Below are positions 24,171 to 33,903 of a stretch of 64,000 nt of DNA, one piece after another. Made by a program: the position numbers and the translations under genes. The stretch comes from Numida meleagris (taxonomy: Eukaryota; Chordata; Aves; Galliformes; Numididae). Below the pieces are notes generated by a model. It saw only the letters and a list, made by a program, of their open reading frames with translations. It did not search any database and was not told the origin of the DNA. The stretch lies in assembly GCF_002078875.1 (NCBI RefSeq), contig NC_034438.1, positions 19,560,054 through 19,624,053 on the forward strand. The letters run 5' to 3'. How positions within the stretch are numbered: the stretch's first letter is position 1; the number at the start of each line of letters is the position of its first letter.

Positions 24171-26950
24171 GCTTTTTAAGTATAGTGTACTTCTCTATAT
24201 ACTCTCTCTCAATAGAGTGTATAATTTAATGTATGCTCTCTGTATGTGCCCAGTCTCAGTTTCTTTCAGTTTTTTTTACTCTATGGCATTCTGCTTGACA
24301 TCCATTCCATGTCCTGTCATGGTTTACTTTCTGAGAATTTCGGTTGCAGTCTTTTGTCTAAAGCTTTACGTAATACTAATCATCTTGCCATTAAAGTCTT
24401 TTTCCTATATCCTCAAGTACAATGTCTAAATATGGTTGGTTGTTTTTTTTTCTGTATTCAAGCAGCATTACTTTAGCTTGAAACATTTGTAAAAAGTCCT
24501 TGCTCCTGGATTTGCAATTTCATGTGGCAGTTCTTCTGTCATGGATGGTGATTGCCTGTCCCTTCCTTGGCTTGATAACATTAAGTTCTCTAAGTTTTAT
24601 TTCCATCCCAGATGTGTGAGCTCTGCTCCCAGATCTACACTTCCATTAGCCATTCTATTCTTAACTCCTGTTCAACTTACATTTCTACTGAAACTAAAGA
24701 AAACTTCTTAAATTTGAAGTCATACTTCCTAAGTGTTTCTCTCAGCTCCAAAGTAAGACCATTATCCCACCCTTTTCACCATATTATTTATATATCTAAT
24801 TCACTTTTCATAGTTTCTAGTTTTCTTTGCAAGGTGTAGCTAAGAATTATTTTCCTAGTCAGTCTTTTTTTTCCTGTTTCAGATGTTTTTTGCTTATTCC
24901 TAACACCTTTTTTGAAAATGGCAGTACTTTCAGGCATTTCTCCAGTCTTTGTGTAAAAGATTTTTCCCTTTCCTCAATTCCTCTGTTTTTTGTATCTTTT
25001 ATTTAAGAGTATTCCTGGCTTCCACACATTCAATTTCTTCAGCACTTCAAACCTTATCAATACATATATTTTTTGTTTTGTAGTTACCTTTTTTAAAATA
25101 TAAAATAGTCTAGACTTCTTTTTGCTTACCCCTCTGTTTTGTTTAAACTGAATCCTCTTATGTCAAGTCAATTTCAGATTATCTTCTATGATCAATTTCT
25201 GAGAACCTACCAAACCCATGCCTGACACATTATTTCTTGCAGAGTCAATAGTTATTTGGCAAGGTATTTGCTAGCTGTCATGCCCAAAAGTAAGTAACCA
25301 GTACCATTAACTGTTGCATTTATTTCTTAATTTATATCTAGGAAGTCAATCAAAAAGCAGTGAAATATTTCTGGTAATGTTTATAATAACTTTATGGAAA
25401 TATTCATCCCTTTCTATTCAGACCTTGTAGCTGACAACAAGTACTATTCTAGGAGAAGTTTGGAACTTGATACTGTGATATAAATCATAATTAATTTGAT
25501 ACAAATCAGCTATGTTACACAGGCTACTCAGTTGTTTCTCAACAACTCCAGCCAACAGTTCAGGCAAATTTGGTCTTCTCATGGATGGTAACACCTCTGG
25601 CCAACGTTCATGCACTTATTTGTGTATTTCTCTTCTCCTTAGTATCCATTTTTTTTCTTAAGTCTCATTTACTGATGCTTGTGTGCATTCTAAGACCTAA
25701 GGAGAAGATTACTCCTCTCCAGACTTAATTCAATTCCACGATTTTTAAGGCAGACATATGTCCAGTCAAATTTTAACCGCTTTACAGTGGAGCTATGCAA
25801 TAGGGCTTCCAGTAGGCTCTTTGGGGAGCTGCTGTATAAATAAATAAATTACTATCATAATAATCACTCCTGATGTCACATCACAGATGTCACTGGAAGC
25901 TCCATAAGATAAGGGCTGCTCAGCTTAATCTCACGCTCTTTTTCCTTGTTTAAATGTCACATAGTTACACTAATACAAAAGAAGATGTCAGAAGTGGTTA
26001 TAATTAGATGAAATTAGACAGATTGTAATATTTCTGTCTGGAATGCTCACGCAGAATGACATCTCCAATCCATCCCAGAATAGACAGCCTTTCTGTGGTA
26101 CATGGCAGATATGTGGAATATACAACCATTATTATACCAAATAGCATTTGAAAAATATTGTAATCAAAATGGCAAATAAATGATCATTTTATCTCTTGTA
26201 TCTTATCAATTGTGTAAATAAAATATAACCTTTTCAGTTTTCTGTTGATCTCTGACTTTTGGAATCATGTAATCTTGACATAAGTAGTGGTTCATTATGC
26301 CTTAATGCACCTAGGAAATTTATCTGCAGCACTGGGACGCTGAGAGACAAGCTCTGGTAAATATTTCTGCAGAGGTCTAGGAAGTTTCTGCTTGTCTTCT
26401 TGGCTTTCTCCTTGGAATTTAGCTTCTCAGTGGCAGAGCTGGTAGGAAAGAGTGTGTCCTCCTACCCTGGCTACTCCCAGGCATGTACCCACGTATTGAC
26501 TTGATCTGCTGAAAGAAGAACGCTAGCTCACATCCTTTTTTCTGCCAGCCTTGCTATGCAAGGAGTGTTGCTCAGTAGTGAGTGACAGCAAACAGCTGAT
26601 GGATTGATAGCTTTCTTGGTTGCAGGAGTTTTCAGCTGCATGACTGTATCAGATCCCTAGCATCCATAGGTTCTAGATGAGGACTTGCATTTGAAGTGTG
26701 CAAATCAGGAAATACGCACAACTTGCAGACCTGTTAGGTGCAGTTTTAATTGTGAAGACAGCTTGTATTTTGTTCATTTATGTGGATGGTTTAATTTAAG
26801 TTCTGATACCATTTAGATGAAAATTATTGGTGCTGTCCTTATGACTTGTTTAATGAAAATAGAGGGCTGAGACAAGGCTACTCTTTGCCCCATAGGATTT
26901 AGGAGACAGAAACCAAAAAGAGTATATATACAGTTATATATCTTATAACT
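24171..26950. other. Unique AT-rich DNA
   Basis: T-rich on the plus strand at 24.2-25.2 kb. No repeat family, exon or RNA gene recognised. Confidence 0.5.
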
Positions 26951-27219
26951 AGTGACAGGACGAGGGGGAATGGCCTCAAGTTGCGCCAGGGGAGATTTAG
27001 ACTGGACATTAGGAAATACTACTTTTGTGAAAGAGTGGTCAGGCGCTGGAATGGGCTGCCCAGGGAGGTGGTTGAGTCACCGTCCCTGGAAGTGTTCAAG
27101 AAACATTTAGATATAGTGTTGAGAGACATGGTTTAGTGGGGTTATTGGTGGTAGGTGGATGGTTGGACTGGATGATCTTGTAGGTCTTTTCCAACCTAGC
27201 TAATTCTATGATTCTATGA
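26951..27219 (+). mobile_element. CR1 LINE 3' end, plus strand
   Basis: Starts inside the last part of ORF2 (agtgacaggacgagggggaa), passes through gccagggaggtgg-type sequence encoding the NRLPREVV block (ctggaatgggctgcccaggg), and ends with ttggactggatgatcttgta and two ATTCTATG units. It is 269 bp and well preserved, so probably among the younger CR1 copies here. Confidence 0.93.
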
Positions 27220-28091
27220 AGAGACAGTGCCTTGGAAAAGACGGTTTAAGAGTTACTTAAATAAATCTCCCTGTCATTCTAAAAAATATTAGTATGGAGA
27301 GAAATGCCTCCATGCCTGCCAGATCTTAGATGATTGCTTTTTTTTTAACATTATAAATTTCCAAACATTCAGCCCTAAAAATTCACAATCATCGTCCTCT
27401 GAATACACATCTTGTCTCACATCCCTTCCTGTGTCTATTCCTGTTTTGATCCTCCACTGAGGATGAATACTATTCATCACCAATCACATGTTTTTTTGCA
27501 CCTATGCTGGCACCAAAGAACGGTAGGGCAACCTCTGTATAGCTTCCAGTGGAGAATATCAGTTCAGACAGGGAATTGCACCTTTATTTCTGAATGCTTA
27601 CCTTTCTTTCCTATCAGTCTTTGGAATTGAAGCATTCATATACTTCTCAATATGGGTGCATTTATCAGGCCATTTTAATTAATTTGCTGGCAGCTACCTG
27701 CTTATCGTTATGTCACAGGTATTGTGTGCCATGCCCAGTTATTTTAAGTTGTTGTGGAGTGCATCGTTGTATGTAGTACCTGGTCCTTAAAAAGAAATCC
27801 ACAGCTGAAGCAATCTCCAAGAACACCCTCAGGACTGGAGTTGTTCTAGGCACAGTGGGTGCACACAAGCACCCAGGACACAGAGGTGGGAAAGCATCCT
27901 GCTCCTTACCCATCTGCTCTTCTTCTACTGCTGGAGCCAAAGATGAGTCTGCCTTTCCACACTTTGAAGCCCAGATGACCCCTGATGCAACAGATGGAAG
28001 ATGAAATAACACTGCACGGATATGGCTGGAGCCTGGATCATGTTGTATTTTTTGTAACATTGGTGGTGTGTAATTGTGGGTCAGGCAGCTT

Positions 28092-28172
28092 AAGCCTTTT
28101 TTAATTTCTCTGCAGGAAACTAAGGACACCAAGGGCACCCACACTTCCTTGCACAGAAATTAAAAAAGGCTT
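28092..28172. other. Hairpin with perfect 18-bp arms
   Basis: aagccttttttaatttct at 28092-28109 is the exact reverse complement of agaaattaaaaaaggctt at 28155-28172. Pairing continues imperfectly inward (ctgcaggaa against tccttgcac), giving a stem of roughly 27 bp and a loop of about 27 nt. The size resembles a microRNA precursor or the ends of a small inverted-repeat element. Transcription is unknown. Confidence 0.6.
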
Positions 28173-28199
28173 CAAGTGTGGCCATGCTCCAGTCAGTCT

Positions 28200-28250
28200 C
28201 TGGGAAGCCCAGATCTTGTTTTGGGATCTTGGTGGATCCCAGCTTCCCAG
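28200..28250. other. Second hairpin, 16-bp arms
   Basis: ctgggaagcccagatc at 28200-28215 pairs with gatcccagcttcccag at 28235-28250 with 13 of 16 complementary positions, including a perfect 9-bp outer stem, around a 19-nt loop. It lies 28 bp beyond the first hairpin. Confidence 0.55.
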
Positions 28251-28735
28251 GTTCTAGTCTCAGATCCAGTTGCTTGCTTTAAATAAGAATAGGAAGGCAG
28301 AATATCAATGAAATACTTCCTGAAATAACAAGAGCTATGGTTTGAATGTCTGGCATTTTAAAATTTGATATACTTACTAACCCCTTCAGCAAGATCTGTG
28401 TTTCTTGCACCCACTGTAAGGAAAAACGTTGTCAGTCTTCCATTAAGGCTTGTATACAGAACCACACAGAATCTGTTTTTAGTTACAGTGGTGCAACTCC
28501 TATGTTTATTTAAAAAAGAAAAAAGAAAAAACAAACAAGCTAACAAACAAAGCCTAACAAAACTCATCAGATGTGTTATACACATTTAACCTGTACTTGT
28601 ACCAGTGCCAGAAGGACCAAGATAAGTAAGACTTCAATTGATAATGGATGCATACATATTCATTAATGGTGAATGGTGTATCAGTTGACTTAAGCTAATG
28701 CAGCTTTATGCAACATAAAATTGTATCTTTGGTCA

Positions 28736-28930
28736 CCATAGCACAACTTTCTAAAGAGATGATATCAGATAAAAAGCAGGCAAATGAAATGCACCTCGAT
28801 TTCTCAAAAAAACTTGCTAACATCCATTGCAACAGTATACTAGGAAGTCTAAGTTATTGCAGAGAGAAAAACAATGTACTGTCATGGATTAGAAACTAGC
28901 TGAGTAGTGACAGAGTTTATGGGAGATTAA
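28736..28930 (+). mobile_element. Ancient CR1/L3-like LINE remnant, RT region
   Basis: The plus-strand frame reads MHLDFSKKLANIHCNSILGS followed by VLSWIRN. This matches the LINE reverse transcriptase pattern [11 protein letters not shown]...ILL.KL...WI.NWL in order and spacing, with many substitutions. At the DNA level gcacctcgatttctcaaa and ctgtcatggattagaaactagct resemble the same RT block of old amniote CR1-like elements. No 5' or 3' end is recognisable. It is far more decayed than the other CR1 copies. Confidence 0.6.
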
Positions 28931-29849
28931 TTAATTTCCCAACATGTAAGGAGCAAAATATGTGGATACTATGGCTGGTTTCATGGGCGGTATAGTTTTC
29001 TTCTGCTTCTAGTAGGGACTGATTTGAGTCCTGCTTTGATGGAGAAAACCTGTATTGTTCAAAAGGTGTTATAAGATATTTTAATAGGAAATTACTGCAT
29101 TAACTTCCATTTTGAAAACTTGGAAGAGTTTTCTGGTTTTAAAAAATCGATTCCATTTTTTGGTGCAGCTCTCTCAAAAATCTGTAACAAAACCTAGACT
29201 GTTTTAGGGATGGAAGAAGTAACTTGAAAGCCAGAGTTCTTCTCTTCCAGTATCTCTCTTCCTTTTGCACTTCACTCTCTCTCTCTCTCTCTTTTTTTTT
29301 TTTTCATGTTGTCACTGGAAGAAAAGAGAAAACAGATGAAGAAAAGAGGTTCAATTTGCAACCAAACTATCTCTGTGGGTAGTATCCCAGATTCCTAACA
29401 TGATGAGAGAAGGAGCAGACCCCCTCATGGCTCCACTGACTCGATCACTGACTCAGCCTCCACTACCATGATGGGTCTGGTCCACGTTGGTTCTGCCTGT
29501 AGCTCCATTGGTTGGGTGCCAGTTTACAGGGCAGCTTGACATGCTAAGACTTGAAACTACTGAGTCATTCTTTTAACCTCACTGCCATCCTACAGGCCTG
29601 CATGGAGGGAGAAAACTCACTGCTTTGGTGCTGCATCTGTGAACACATTCAATGCTTTGGTGCTCTTAAATTTCTGTCTGTGAAAGCCAGAGCAAGAAAT
29701 TATGTGTTTTTAAACCCCACTGGTGCTCTGCTCTCAGAATTCTGGCTCAGCAGTGTCTGCACCACCTTAAAGTACATTTTCGTCCCATCTTGAATCTATG
29801 AAAAGAGTACAGGTTTGCCAACTGTTGGGCCAGAAATCTGATTGTATCT
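28931..29849. other. Unique DNA with a CT/T simple repeat
   Basis: A (CT)9 run followed by 12 T lies at 29275-29304. The remainder has no recognised element; an 80-codon frame at 29551-29793 has no motif. Confidence 0.5.
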
Positions 29850-30410
29850 GAGAGGTGATTGTACCCTTCTGCTCTGCCCTCACGAGGCCCCACCTGTAGT
29901 GCTGCATCCAGGCCTGTGGTCCTCAGCACAAGATGTAGTGCGGTTGGAGCTGTGGGAGTGGGTCCAGAGAAGGGCCACGAAGATGATCAGAGGGCTGGAG
30001 CACCTTTCCTGTGAGGGAAGGTTGAGGGAACTGGTCTTATTCTGCTCGGAGAAGAGAAAGCGCTGGGAGACCTCACTGCAACCTTCCAGTACCTAAGGGG
30101 AACTGATAAGCAGGTGGGAGTCTGACTTTTCACTCAGCCAGATAGTGATAGGATAAGGGGGAGTGACTTTAAACTAAATGAGGGGAGACGTATGTTAGAT
30201 ATTAGGAAAAAATTCTGTACTCAGAGGGTGGTGAGGCACTGGCAGAGGCTGCCCAGAGAAGCTGTGGATGCCCCATCCCTGGGGATATTCAAGGCTGGAT
30301 TGGATGGGGCCCTGGGCAGCCTGAGCTGGTGGGGGCAGCCCTACCCACAGCAGGGCGGAGGAACTGGATGATCTTTTTGTGCTGTCCAATTGAAACCCTT
30401 CTGTGATGAT
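29850..30410 (+). mobile_element. CR1 LINE, 5'-truncated, plus strand
   Basis: Begins within the C-terminal ORF2 region (gaggtgattgtacccttctg, the REVIVPL-type segment) and runs through agatgatcagagggctggag, the ELGLF region and the 3' UTR. It ends at a degraded tail (cccttctgtgatgatg). It has several frame breaks. It lies 134 bp from an opposite-strand CR1, making an inverted pair. Confidence 0.92.
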
Positions 30411-30544
30411 GACTCTAGTGAAGTAGTAAAAGATTAGTGCTTTAGGAGGAGTTGTGTGGGAGAGATTGGCAGCAGCCTGGCTCTTACTGATTGAAGAAAC
30501 TTTCATTACAAGAAATAACGATTTGCAGGGGAGTCAGAAAGGGG

Positions 30545-31380
30545 AATCATAGAGTCATAGAATCATAGAATGGTTTGGGTTGGAAGGGACTTTTAAAACC
30601 ATCTAGTTCCAATCCCTCTGCTATAGACAGGGACACCTCCCTCTGGACCAGGTTGCTCAAAGCCCCATCCAGTCTGGCCTTGAATGCTTCCAGGGAGGGG
30701 GCATTCACAACCTCACCGGGCAACCCATTCCAGTGTCTCACCACCCTCACAGTAAAGAATTTTTTCCTAATATCTCATCTAATTCTACCCTCTTCCAGTA
30801 CAAAGCTATTTCCCCTCATCCTGTTGCAACCTGCCCTTATAAAAAGTCCCTGCTGAGCTTTCCTGTAACCCCCCTTCAGGTACTGGAAGGCTGCTATAAG
30901 GTGTCCCCAGAGCCTTCTCTTCACCAGGCTGAAGAGCCCCAGATCTCTCAGCCTGTTCTCGTAGTGGAGGTGCTCCAGCCCTCTGATCATCTTCATGGCC
31001 CTCCTCTGGACTCGCTCCATCAGCTCCGTGTCCTTGTGTTGGGGGATCCAGAACTGGACACAGTACTGCAGGTGGAGTCTCACAAGAGCAGAGTAGAGGG
31101 GCAGAATCCCCTCCTTCGACCTGCTGGTCACTCTTCTCTTGATACAACGCAGGATACAGTCGGCCTTCTGGGCTGCAAATGCACATTGCCCATTCATATT
31201 GAGTCTTTCATCAACTGATACCCCCAAGTCCTTCTCCTCAGGGCTGCTCTCAAGCCATTCTCCATCCAGCCTGTATCTGTGCTTGGGATTGCCCTGACCC
31301 AGGTGCAGGACCTTGCACTTGGCCTTGTTGAACTTCATGAGGTTGGCATGGGCCCACTTCTCAATCCTGTCCAGGTCCCT
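30545..31380 (-). mobile_element. CR1 LINE, 5'-truncated, minus strand
   Basis: The CR1 3' tail lies at 30545-30570 (aatcatagagtcatagaatc). The element reads leftwards from about 31380, where it is cut inside the [20 protein letters not shown] region. A 187-codon frame (30775-31338) keeps [46 protein letters not shown] and [19 protein letters not shown]. This is the best preserved C-terminal CR1 frame besides the 6.9-8.5 kb copy. It lacks endonuclease and RT and is not functional. Confidence 0.94.
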
Positions 31381-32112
31381 AATGATAGCAATGGACTGAA
31401 CAACAGCTTTCCCAGAGCAGCACAGATGTAGGCAGCCACGCTAAGAAGAAGAGGAAGGTGGCCAGCATTATATTCCCTCTTCATCCTCATGTTGCTCTGT
31501 GTGGTAGCTCCACATTTCCCCTGCTAGCAAGCAGTGGAAATGGTGCAAAAGGGAAAGACAAAGTGCATTCAAGATCTCTGGTTCTGAGCTCCCCCCATGT
31601 TGACAGAGCTGCCAGAAATGACTTCGGAGAGGACTTCAGAGATCTGTTTGTGAGTAAACAGCTCAAAGGCTGGGATAACCTCATACTAGAAATGAACAAA
31701 TACTTAGTAATGAATAATGTATTGATGATTTTCATCTTTTTCTGACTGCAAGTTGTCCATGAACAAGTCACAGTTTATCAAAGATTCACTTTTCAAAACA
31801 TCAAATTACTGTGAATAATGCATGAGGTACAAGACGTTTTTGTGTTACTTGTTTTAAATATTTAATACTCAAAATATGAGCTGTTTTGATTGAGTATATA
31901 TACCATGCGGTGCAGATCTACTACACCCATACATGATCCCATTCACAAGGCAGGCATGTACTCTGATGCTGACAGTAGCATAGTCCCGGATGATTTCCTC
32001 TCCAAAACATCCTCCAGCGTAAGGAGGCTTTAATACCCAGCAAAACTTGTAGATGTGCTGAAAGTAAATCCCAGCATCCATAACCCAGTCAGGAAGAATT
32101 GTTCAAATTTTC
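31381..32112. other. Unique DNA between CR1 and LTR
   Basis: No repeat recognised. Opposing 94-95-codon frames at 31458-31771 have no family resemblance I can name and are probably chance. Confidence 0.5.
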
Positions 32113-32117
32113 CTTAA
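32113..32117. repeat. Target-site duplication of LTR copy 1, left
   Basis: CTTAA directly left of the LTR; the identical pentamer is directly right at 32647-32651. It fixes both LTR boundaries. Confidence 0.85.
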
Positions 32118-32646
32118 TGTCAGTGGTTTACGGGCGTTCGGCCTGGTTCCATGATGAAGGGGACGGGGGACCCACAGGCCCACGCCCCGGGAAAAGGGAA
32201 AAGGGGAAAAGGGTAAGGAGATGGCCCTGAGAGCAAAGAACAGCGGCAACAATCTGAGGAGAAACAAACTAATTTACTAAATAAAATATCGGAATGCAAA
32301 ACAACACACTATAATACAATATAATTACAATTTAAGCTGATAAATCCAATACAGAGAGAGAGAATGTCCCAAAATCAAGGTAGGCCTTACTCTACTACTG
32401 ACGATAAGACGGCTGGAGAGCGAGGTGCTGCCAAGACGAGAGACGGCGGAAAAAGGGACAAGGTCTCGTGATCTGCAAGTTTTTATACTGCGAGCTTTTA
32501 TCTTTTCCCTCCGGCTGGAAAATGGTAACAGAGGAGCAAAGTACCGTGGGGAATGTAGTAGTCCTTCTCTTCTGAGAACCAGGTACATCCACTACATGAT
32601 GTTATGATGTGGAATACCAATAACTGAAAATCACAAAACCATGACA
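32118..32646 (-). mobile_element. Solo LTR of an endogenous retrovirus, family A copy 1
   Basis: A 529-bp block bounded by TGTCAG...ATGACA (minus-strand sense TGTCAT...CTGACA, a canonical TG...CA LTR) and flanked by a perfect 5-bp target duplication CTTAA (32113-32117 and 32647-32651). No internal retroviral region is next to it, so it is a solo LTR left by recombination. Related copies lie at 50580-51122 and 61629-62171. Sense orientation is inferred from similarity in layout to the common avian TGTCCTGG...ACGACA LTRs. A 5-bp duplication fits ERV1 or ERVL-type integrases better than the 6-bp usual for ERVK. Confidence 0.88.
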
Positions 32647-32882
32647 CTTAATATATGTTTGGGGGAGCACATTTATCTTTTTGCTCTCAGGATTCTCAGG
32701 ATCCTGTTCTCATCGTCAGAAGAACATTCATAGACTTCCCCAAGTATTTCTCCAGTGCAAGGTAAAACCATTCTGAATGATATCCCTCTTATAAACCTTA
32801 CATTGTGATGTTTTTCATGGATACTGAAAGCAGATTTGTCCTTCCTGCCCTTTTCTACCTGCTTAAGAGTCATATTATCTTC

Positions 32883-33766
32883 ATAGAATGGCCTGGGTTG
32901 AAAAGGACCTCAGAGATCATCAAGTTTCAACCCCCCTGCTGTGTGCACAGTTGCCAACCACTAGACCAGGCTGCCCAGAGCCACATCCAGCCTGGCCTTG
33001 AATACCTCCAGGGATGGGGCATCCACAACCTCCTGGAGCAACCTGTTCCAGTGCGTCACCACCCTCTATGTGGAAAAACTTCCTCCTAACATCTAACCTA
33101 AACCTCCCCTATCTTAGTCTAAAACCATTCCCCCTTGTCCTATCACAATGAACCCATGTTAACAGTCATTCCCCCTCCTGTTTATACGCTCCCTTCAAGT
33201 ACTGGAAGGCCACAATGAGGTCTCCCTGGAGCCTTCTCTTCTCCAAGCTAAACAAGCCCAGTTCCCTCAACCTTTCTTCAGAGGAAAGGTTTTCCAGCCC
33301 TCTGATCATCTTGGTGGCCCTCCCCTGGACCCATTCCAAGAGCTCCACGTCTTTCTTGTGCTGGGAGCGCCAGGCCTGGATGCAGTCCTCCAGATGGGGC
33401 CTCACAAGAGCTGAGTAGAGGGGGACATCACCTCCCTCTCCCTGCTGGCCACTCCTCCTTTAATGCAGCCCAGAACATAGTTGGCCTTCTCGGCTGCCAG
33501 CGCACACTGCTGGCTCATGTCCAGCTTCTTGTCCACCAGGACCCCCAAGTCCTTCTCTGCAGGTCTGCTCTCAAGGAGATCTTCCCAACACTGGTGTGTA
33601 AATACCTGGGATTGCCCTGGTCTAAGTGCAGCACATTGCATTTGGCCTTGTTGAACCTCATTAGGTTCACATGGGCCCACTTCTCCAGCCTGTCCAGGTC
33701 CCTCTGGATGGCTTTCCTTCCCTCCAGTGTACTGACTGCACCACTCAGCTTGGTGTCGTCTGCAAG
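32883..33766 (-). mobile_element. CR1 LINE, 5'-truncated, minus strand
   Basis: The 3' end near 32883 has only one tail unit (catagaatggcctgggttg). It runs up through the 3' UTR, the [14 protein letters not shown] region, [20 protein letters not shown], and the tggtgtcgtctgcaa segment encoding the end of the FADDTKL region at about 33747-33766. The frame is broken. At 33767 it is fused to another CR1 piece in the same orientation. Confidence 0.92.
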
Positions 33767-33903
33767 AACCTTCTCTTCTCCAAGCTAAATAATCCAAACC
33801 CCCTCAACCTTTCATCACAGGAGAGGTGCTCCAGCACTTTGATCATCTTTGTGGCCCTTTTCTGGACCTACTCCAACAGCTCTGCATCCTTCTTGTGCTT
33901 CTT
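33767..33903 (-). mobile_element. Second CR1 fragment fused to the previous one
   Basis: ttctcttctccaagctaaat through tcatcacaggagaggtgctc to catccttcttgtgctt is the CR1 segment normally found 550-700 bp closer to the 3' end. It therefore repeats sequence already present at about 33234-33363 in the adjacent copy. It has neither a CR1 3' tail nor a continuation on the other side, so it is a fragment of a different copy. Confidence 0.85.

Larger units (their letters stand above)
27220..28735. other. Unique DNA with two hairpins and a 143-codon frame
   Basis: 27.7-28.3 kb is more GC-rich than its surroundings. It contains a 143-codon minus-strand frame (27713-28144) with Cys/Pro-rich but unrecognised sequence, and two strong inverted repeats at 28092-28172 and 28200-28250. 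I cannot tell whether this is an old non-autonomous transposon, a transcript, or unrelated unique DNA. Confidence 0.4.

Noticed and set aside
27713..28144. 143-codon minus-strand frame
   Set aside because: Not similar to any family I know, and it overlaps the left arm of the hairpin. Kept only as a note.
33402..33797. 131-codon minus-strand frame
   Set aside because: CR1 ORF2 remnant read in a partly shifted frame; already covered by the CR1 annotation.
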